Shown one piece after another: positions 23,146 through 64,000 of a stretch of DNA of 64,000 bases (positions within the stretch are counted from its first letter, which is position 1; the number at the start of each line of letters is the position of its first letter). The DNA comes from Euglena gracilis (taxonomy: Eukaryota > Euglenida > Euglenophyceae > Euglenales). Location of the stretch: positions 35,815,123-35,879,122 of the forward strand of contig CP154955.1 of NCBI GenBank assembly GCA_039621445.1, read 5' to 3'. The translations under genes were made by a program, and so were the position numbers. The notes below the pieces were generated by a model that was given only the letters and a program-made list of their open reading frames with translations, was not told the origin of the DNA and did no database searches.

Positions 23146-24354
23146 CAGCTGGTGACATCTTTCCGCTATCCCCCCCCCCAGCTCCACCTCGTAGGCCGAT
23201 TCCTGGAAGTGCACCTTGTGAAGTGTGACGCACCGGCGTCCTCGCGTTCTGCGTGTGACTGCGTGTTTGTTGGTGAGTGGGCAGGTGGACGGCGCCTGCT
23301 CGGGTGTGTTATACGTTGTACAGTTTGCTGTCGCCTGGTGGCAACCCTCTTGGAGGGCACTTGCCCCCCTCTCCAAGGCATTATTACGTCGGTGAAGGCA
23401 GGGGCGAAGGGAAAATCAGGGGGTTAACATATGTGTGTATGCACATATATGGGATATAGACACCTATATATGTATGTGTACACATATGGGAATAAGACAC
23501 CTATATACCCATTTTCCAGGACACAAGGGCATCTATGAGGGCAAAGCCAAAAAGAAAAGCCCGCAAATATCCCCCCCAATGCATTCATTTAATGACAGCA
23601 TCGAAGAAAGCCATTTTTGGCGTCACCCATGGCAATGGTGACCGACCAAGCATCCCTTGGGGTGGATCTGGTTGAGCTAGGGGTTGTGTGTGAGGAGAAG
23701 GCTTGGGCGGCATGAATACATTTTTGACTTCTGTGTCGCCCGTTTGTTTTCTTTTCTCTTTCAGCTTACATGGCCTGTTTGCCCAGGCATTATGCAGATT
23801 GTGTGGTAAAAATCAAAAGGCAGTTGAAGTGGAACCTGTGTTTCCAGATCAGCTACCTTGTACCCCTTCCATTTTCATTTGTAATGATCAGGTGGCACAC
23901 ATCTACAGAAAATCTGGGGAGGGCAAGAAAGGCAGAGGCAAGTTGAAATTGTTGAAATGAAGACTGGAACCGTGTCAAACACCGCGCCGGGGTATCCCAG
24001 AAATGTCTAAACTCTAGTATTGGAGGAGAGCTGCTAAAATCTAATGCAGCAATTCGTTGGTGCGTGTTGCTATTTCACCAAGGTCGCCACCTGTGTGCTG
24101 AAAATTATTCTTTTTTCTTTTTTGTTTTGTCTCATAAAGGAGAGTTGAAGCTCCAATGGAGGTCCAAAAGGAAGTTTGGATAATGAGCTGGGCTGTCCCA
24201 TTCAAGCGGCTGCATTGTGGTGGTTGTTTGGCAGTGCCGGCAGAAGCCACAGGGGTCAAACATGACAAACTTCGACACACGTGTGCGCACACATGCACAC
24301 ACATGCGCGCGCACACACACAGACACACACAGACGCCGACACCCACAACCATAT

Positions 24355-24432
<78 letters not shown>

Positions 24433-25833
24433 TTCTTCTATTTCGCCCACGCCTTCCCCCTCCCGCTAACCCCCCTGTCTGTCTTCTCCCTGCTGGACTG
24501 GATTGTCTGCTGACTCAATGCCACCCTTCCTCGGTGATCTGCCAGGACTCGCCCGCAGCCTCCGGGCTCGCCATTTTGCTGCCTCAGCTCACTGTGCGTG
24601 TGGGTCGGGGGATGCCCAGAGAACACACCTGCAAACAGGAGCTGAGGCGTTAAACCAGTTGGCCATCAGTAGAGGAGGCTGTCCGACCTGTGTTTGGTCA
24701 CCGCTCCTGTTTCTGATTGCACAGCACTGCTATTGTTCCGTGGGTAGCGGTCTGTCCAACTGTTTGGACGTTCATACCTTCCAGCGTGTCCTCTCATCAC
24801 GTCCCCACACCGTTTGTGTGTGTGGGGGGGGGGGTGCGAGGTCACAGTGTTCTAGCTTCAACACCTGCTTTTGGAGTGTCAATTTTGTGTTCTGGAAATG
24901 CACCCTTTCCCTCCATTTACATCGGCCCCATGGAAAGGACAGTTTAATTGCCTCCTCCCCAATGGTGAAGGACATCAAAGAATGCCCAGGAAGGTTTTTG
25001 TGTTTGCTGCTACTGCCCCCCAAACACTTTTTCGTGCATTTTTACGAGGCCAGCCATCACGTTAATGTAATTTCTGTCAGATTATCATCATATTAACCAT
25101 TTTGCAAATGCTTTTGAAGGTTTGGATCATTTTAAGAGTTCGAACTTGACTAACAATTCCTCGCTTCACTGATCACCAATTTTAACCCCTTCACTTAACT
25201 CAGCAAACCAGAGTTATTAACCTAGAGCTTTTTCAGGTTGAGGGCCATCAACCACTGAGTCTCCCAAGCCAGCAAACCTGACTTTCGTCTCATTTTCATG
25301 GAAACATATTTGCATGGCTTAAGGACCCCGTTGGGGGTGGATCGCTTGTCCAAAGTCAGCAGTTAGAATTTCTAGTGGATCCCCCTAGGGGGAGGGGTTC
25401 TCCAACGGTACGATTTTTTTACCCCTCAAAATCTGCCAGAATTGTTATTTTTATCGGTTTTGGCATTTTTTTTGGGAACAAAAATTGCAAAAAAAACCTT
25501 TTTTTCTCCCACGTTGGTGCTCAAGGCGTTGCTGCTTTTTCCCAAAGTCGAGGGGTCCCCAAGACAACCCGGGGTTAACCAGTCAGCGAGGTCAGCCAGT
25601 GGCATTTTGGCTGCAGCCGTGGAAATGGACCCAGGGCCCCAAAGCAAAGGCCTGGTCCATATTGATGTGCATATATATGTATATGTATATACGTATATAA
25701 TATGGATATTTCACTTCCATGTATCGTTTTCATTGCAGGCAGTGAATTCTCATCGTTGCACAGGCGCTGGGGCAGACCGCATCCCATAATATGTCTGGCG
25801 CGGTCCTGTGGATGGCCCCGTGACGACGGGTCG
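23146..25833. other. Spacer between the J-domain gene and the BEACH gene
   Basis: The spacer is largely AT-balanced unique sequence with CA/TA microsatellites. A short possible exon (24546-24593, DSPAASGLAILLPQLT, phase 0 on both sides) lies in GC-richer sequence and could belong to the BEACH gene N-terminus. A weak ORF at 23703-23960 has no coding bias and is not accepted. Confidence 0.4.
24354..24431. repeat. (TA)n microsatellite
   Basis: An almost pure TA dinucleotide run of about 75 bp follows a CA-rich stretch (24270-24345). Confidence 0.95.
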
Positions 25834-25878
25834 ATGAAGCAGCTCAAGAAACTGCAGGGGGGCCTCAGCAAGCACCTC
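25834..25878 (+). CDS. Candidate first coding exon of the BEACH gene
   Basis: ATG at 25834 opens a short GC-rich stretch encoding MKQLKKLQGGLSKHL, a charged amphipathic start, followed by a possible GTTCAG donor. It is the only methionine with coding-like context upstream of the secure exons at 27.3 kb. Exon borders and membership are guesses from position and composition. Confidence 0.25.
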
Positions 25879-26867
25879 GTTCAGGGCGGGCCTCACCGAT
25901 GCCCTTTAGGGCTGATAAAATAATGCCCCAGACCGACCTCACCTGGAGGGAAATGAAACGGCAGAAGAGTCTGGCCCATTTCAGTTGCATAAATGGATTG
26001 CGTGTGGGTGTTGACCACGTTTGTGTACCGAAGAACTGGAACATTTGGGCAGAATCATCATTATTATCACACCTAACACCCACAATTTCGGGACCTCCTG
26101 CCAAGAATCCCTGGCATTTTTCGCTTAATTTCGGACTCCTGTGCCAAAACCTCTGCTACCTCCTGCAAAATTTTCTGAGATTAGTCTCAATTTTTGGGAT
26201 TTCGTGAAAGAGAATTTGATATTTGGCAGTCAAAAAAACTGGGAACATTTTGTGAAAGATCGTTCATTTGAGGAAATTGTGAAAGGTGATCCCCCAAAGA
26301 TTCCAGTGGGAGCTAAAAATGGTTTTCCTCATCAGGAATTTCCATCAAATTAGGAATCAAAATTGTCAAAAAATGTGTAGCAAAATCCTAATTGGATCCT
26401 TTTTCAGATTCAAAACCATCCAAAAAAAATAGGTTTCGGGTGGCGTTGTATGTGACATCACGCCGGTCACACATGACCCATCAAAGCCACCCCCATCCCA
26501 TAATCGCAATCCCATAATGGAAAGAAAAGGAAGATATGAGCATCAACACAAAGAGCATTCTCCAGTCCCCAGCTGCCAGTCTCAACACACCCAAAGTGGG
26601 CGAACACACACGCGCGCGGGCGTGCAGGCGCACGCATGCACGCACGCACATAACCTCCCCCTGAATAGTGTCCCCCCCCAATAGAAGCCTCCCACTCTAT
26701 TTTCGACCAACAGTCCAAATAGAAGCCCTAGGGGGCTTCCATTCAGGGGAGGTTTACATGAACACATTGGCAGGCCACCGCGCAAGAGGGATGCATCCGA
26801 CATGGATCGGCCCAACACACATCTGTTGGCCAACGCATACGGGGGCTGCCACTGCAGCCAACCTGCC

Positions 26868-26937
26868 CCAGAGCAGCAAGGAGGAGGACCCGGATGCCGC
26901 CTGGAACGCCACGGCGGAGGGGAAGGCCCTGGCGACG
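26868..26937 (+). CDS. Candidate N-terminal exon of the BEACH gene
   Basis: After a CACTGCAG acceptor the sequence reads NLPQSSKEEDPDAAWNATAE with strong C/G third-position bias, then GKALAT to a GTGTGG donor. It may run on through VWQQ to a later donor near 26955. No homology is recognised. Confidence 0.35.
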
Positions 26938-27278
26938 GTGTGGCAGCAGTCAGGCGGTGGCAGGCCGACCCCCCCTCCCCGTGCCATTGTGTAACTGTGG
27001 GCTTGTGCCTGTCCTACCCCCCCCCAACATTGTTGATGGGGGGGATAAAGAACACAGGAGGCTACCATAAGTTACCAGTTACCAGTTACCAGTAAAAAAT
27101 GATGTCGCTGTACGCAAATTACGCAAATTGACAATGCACGCATTTGCACACATCCCATTGAAAGGTCGGGGTGTTTGGGGGGCGCTTTGGCCAAGCTGGC
27201 GCTGGACGGAGGGCGGAGTGTGCCGTCAGACAGACGGCTGCAGTTTTATGATGGCCCACCGCCACCGCCGGGCCACAG

Positions 27279-64000
<36,722 letters not shown>

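Noticed and set aside
23703-23960. ORF with CRLCGKNQKAVEVEP, zinc-finger-like CxxC
   Set aside because: One CxxC without a partner, AT-rich codon use unlike neighbouring exons, and no splice context.

Overview
The window is eukaryotic nuclear DNA from a GC-rich genome, most likely a protist or alga that I cannot name. Short GC-rich exons with C or G at most third codon positions are split by introns of 0.1-2 kb. The introns are full of G/C homopolymers, microsatellites and hairpin-forming repeats. There is no operon structure, and I see no ribosome-binding sites, tRNA, rRNA or CRISPR array. All convincing coding sequence lies on the + strand; the long minus-strand ORFs are shadows of GC-rich exons or of microsatellites.

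Layout. (1) 1-16111 is a truncated copy (copy A) of the middle of a giant gene. It ends inside an exon at a 13-N gap (16112-16124). (2) 16125-19856 holds the 3' exons of an unrecognised Pro/Ser/Ala-rich protein gene. (3) 20639-23145 is a small J-domain (DnaJ-type) gene whose last exon encodes a probable membrane anchor. (4) From about 25.8 or 27.3 kb to beyond 64 kb runs one giant BEACH-domain gene of the ALFY/WDFY3/neurobeachin type. Its N-terminal helical exons come first, then 28328-45119 (copy B, nearly identical to copy A), which encodes helical repeats, a concanavalin A-like lectin domain (38.5-40.9 kb) and more helical repeats. Unique sequence then encodes the linker, the PH-BEACH domain (53.6-58.2 kb) and the first part of the BEACH domain (61.0-63.7 kb). 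The rest of BEACH and any WD40 repeats lie past the right edge.

The two 16-17 kb copies differ by microsatellite lengths and small indels. Several indels fall in exons and break the reading frame in A or in B, so a clean protein needs information from both. With the abrupt end at an N gap, this looks more like two haplotype contigs scaffolded in series than a functional tandem duplication. A second 13-N gap (59786-59798) lies inside a degraded repeat of the PH-domain exons (58290-59930), and copy B carries an insertion at 36.24-36.96 kb. These are further signs of local misassembly.

The most interesting biology is a family of 375-420 bp elements with 16-bp terminal inverted repeats and 10-bp target-site duplications (55800-56219, 11190-11584/40156-40547, 1668-2041/30020-30396). 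The first sits inside the PH-domain coding sequence. It carries GC and AG at its two ends so that removing it as a GC-AG intron leaves a 15-nt, in-frame footprint. That is the signature of an introner, a transposon that creates introns. A GC-AG intron is also supported independently by protein continuity within the BEACH domain.
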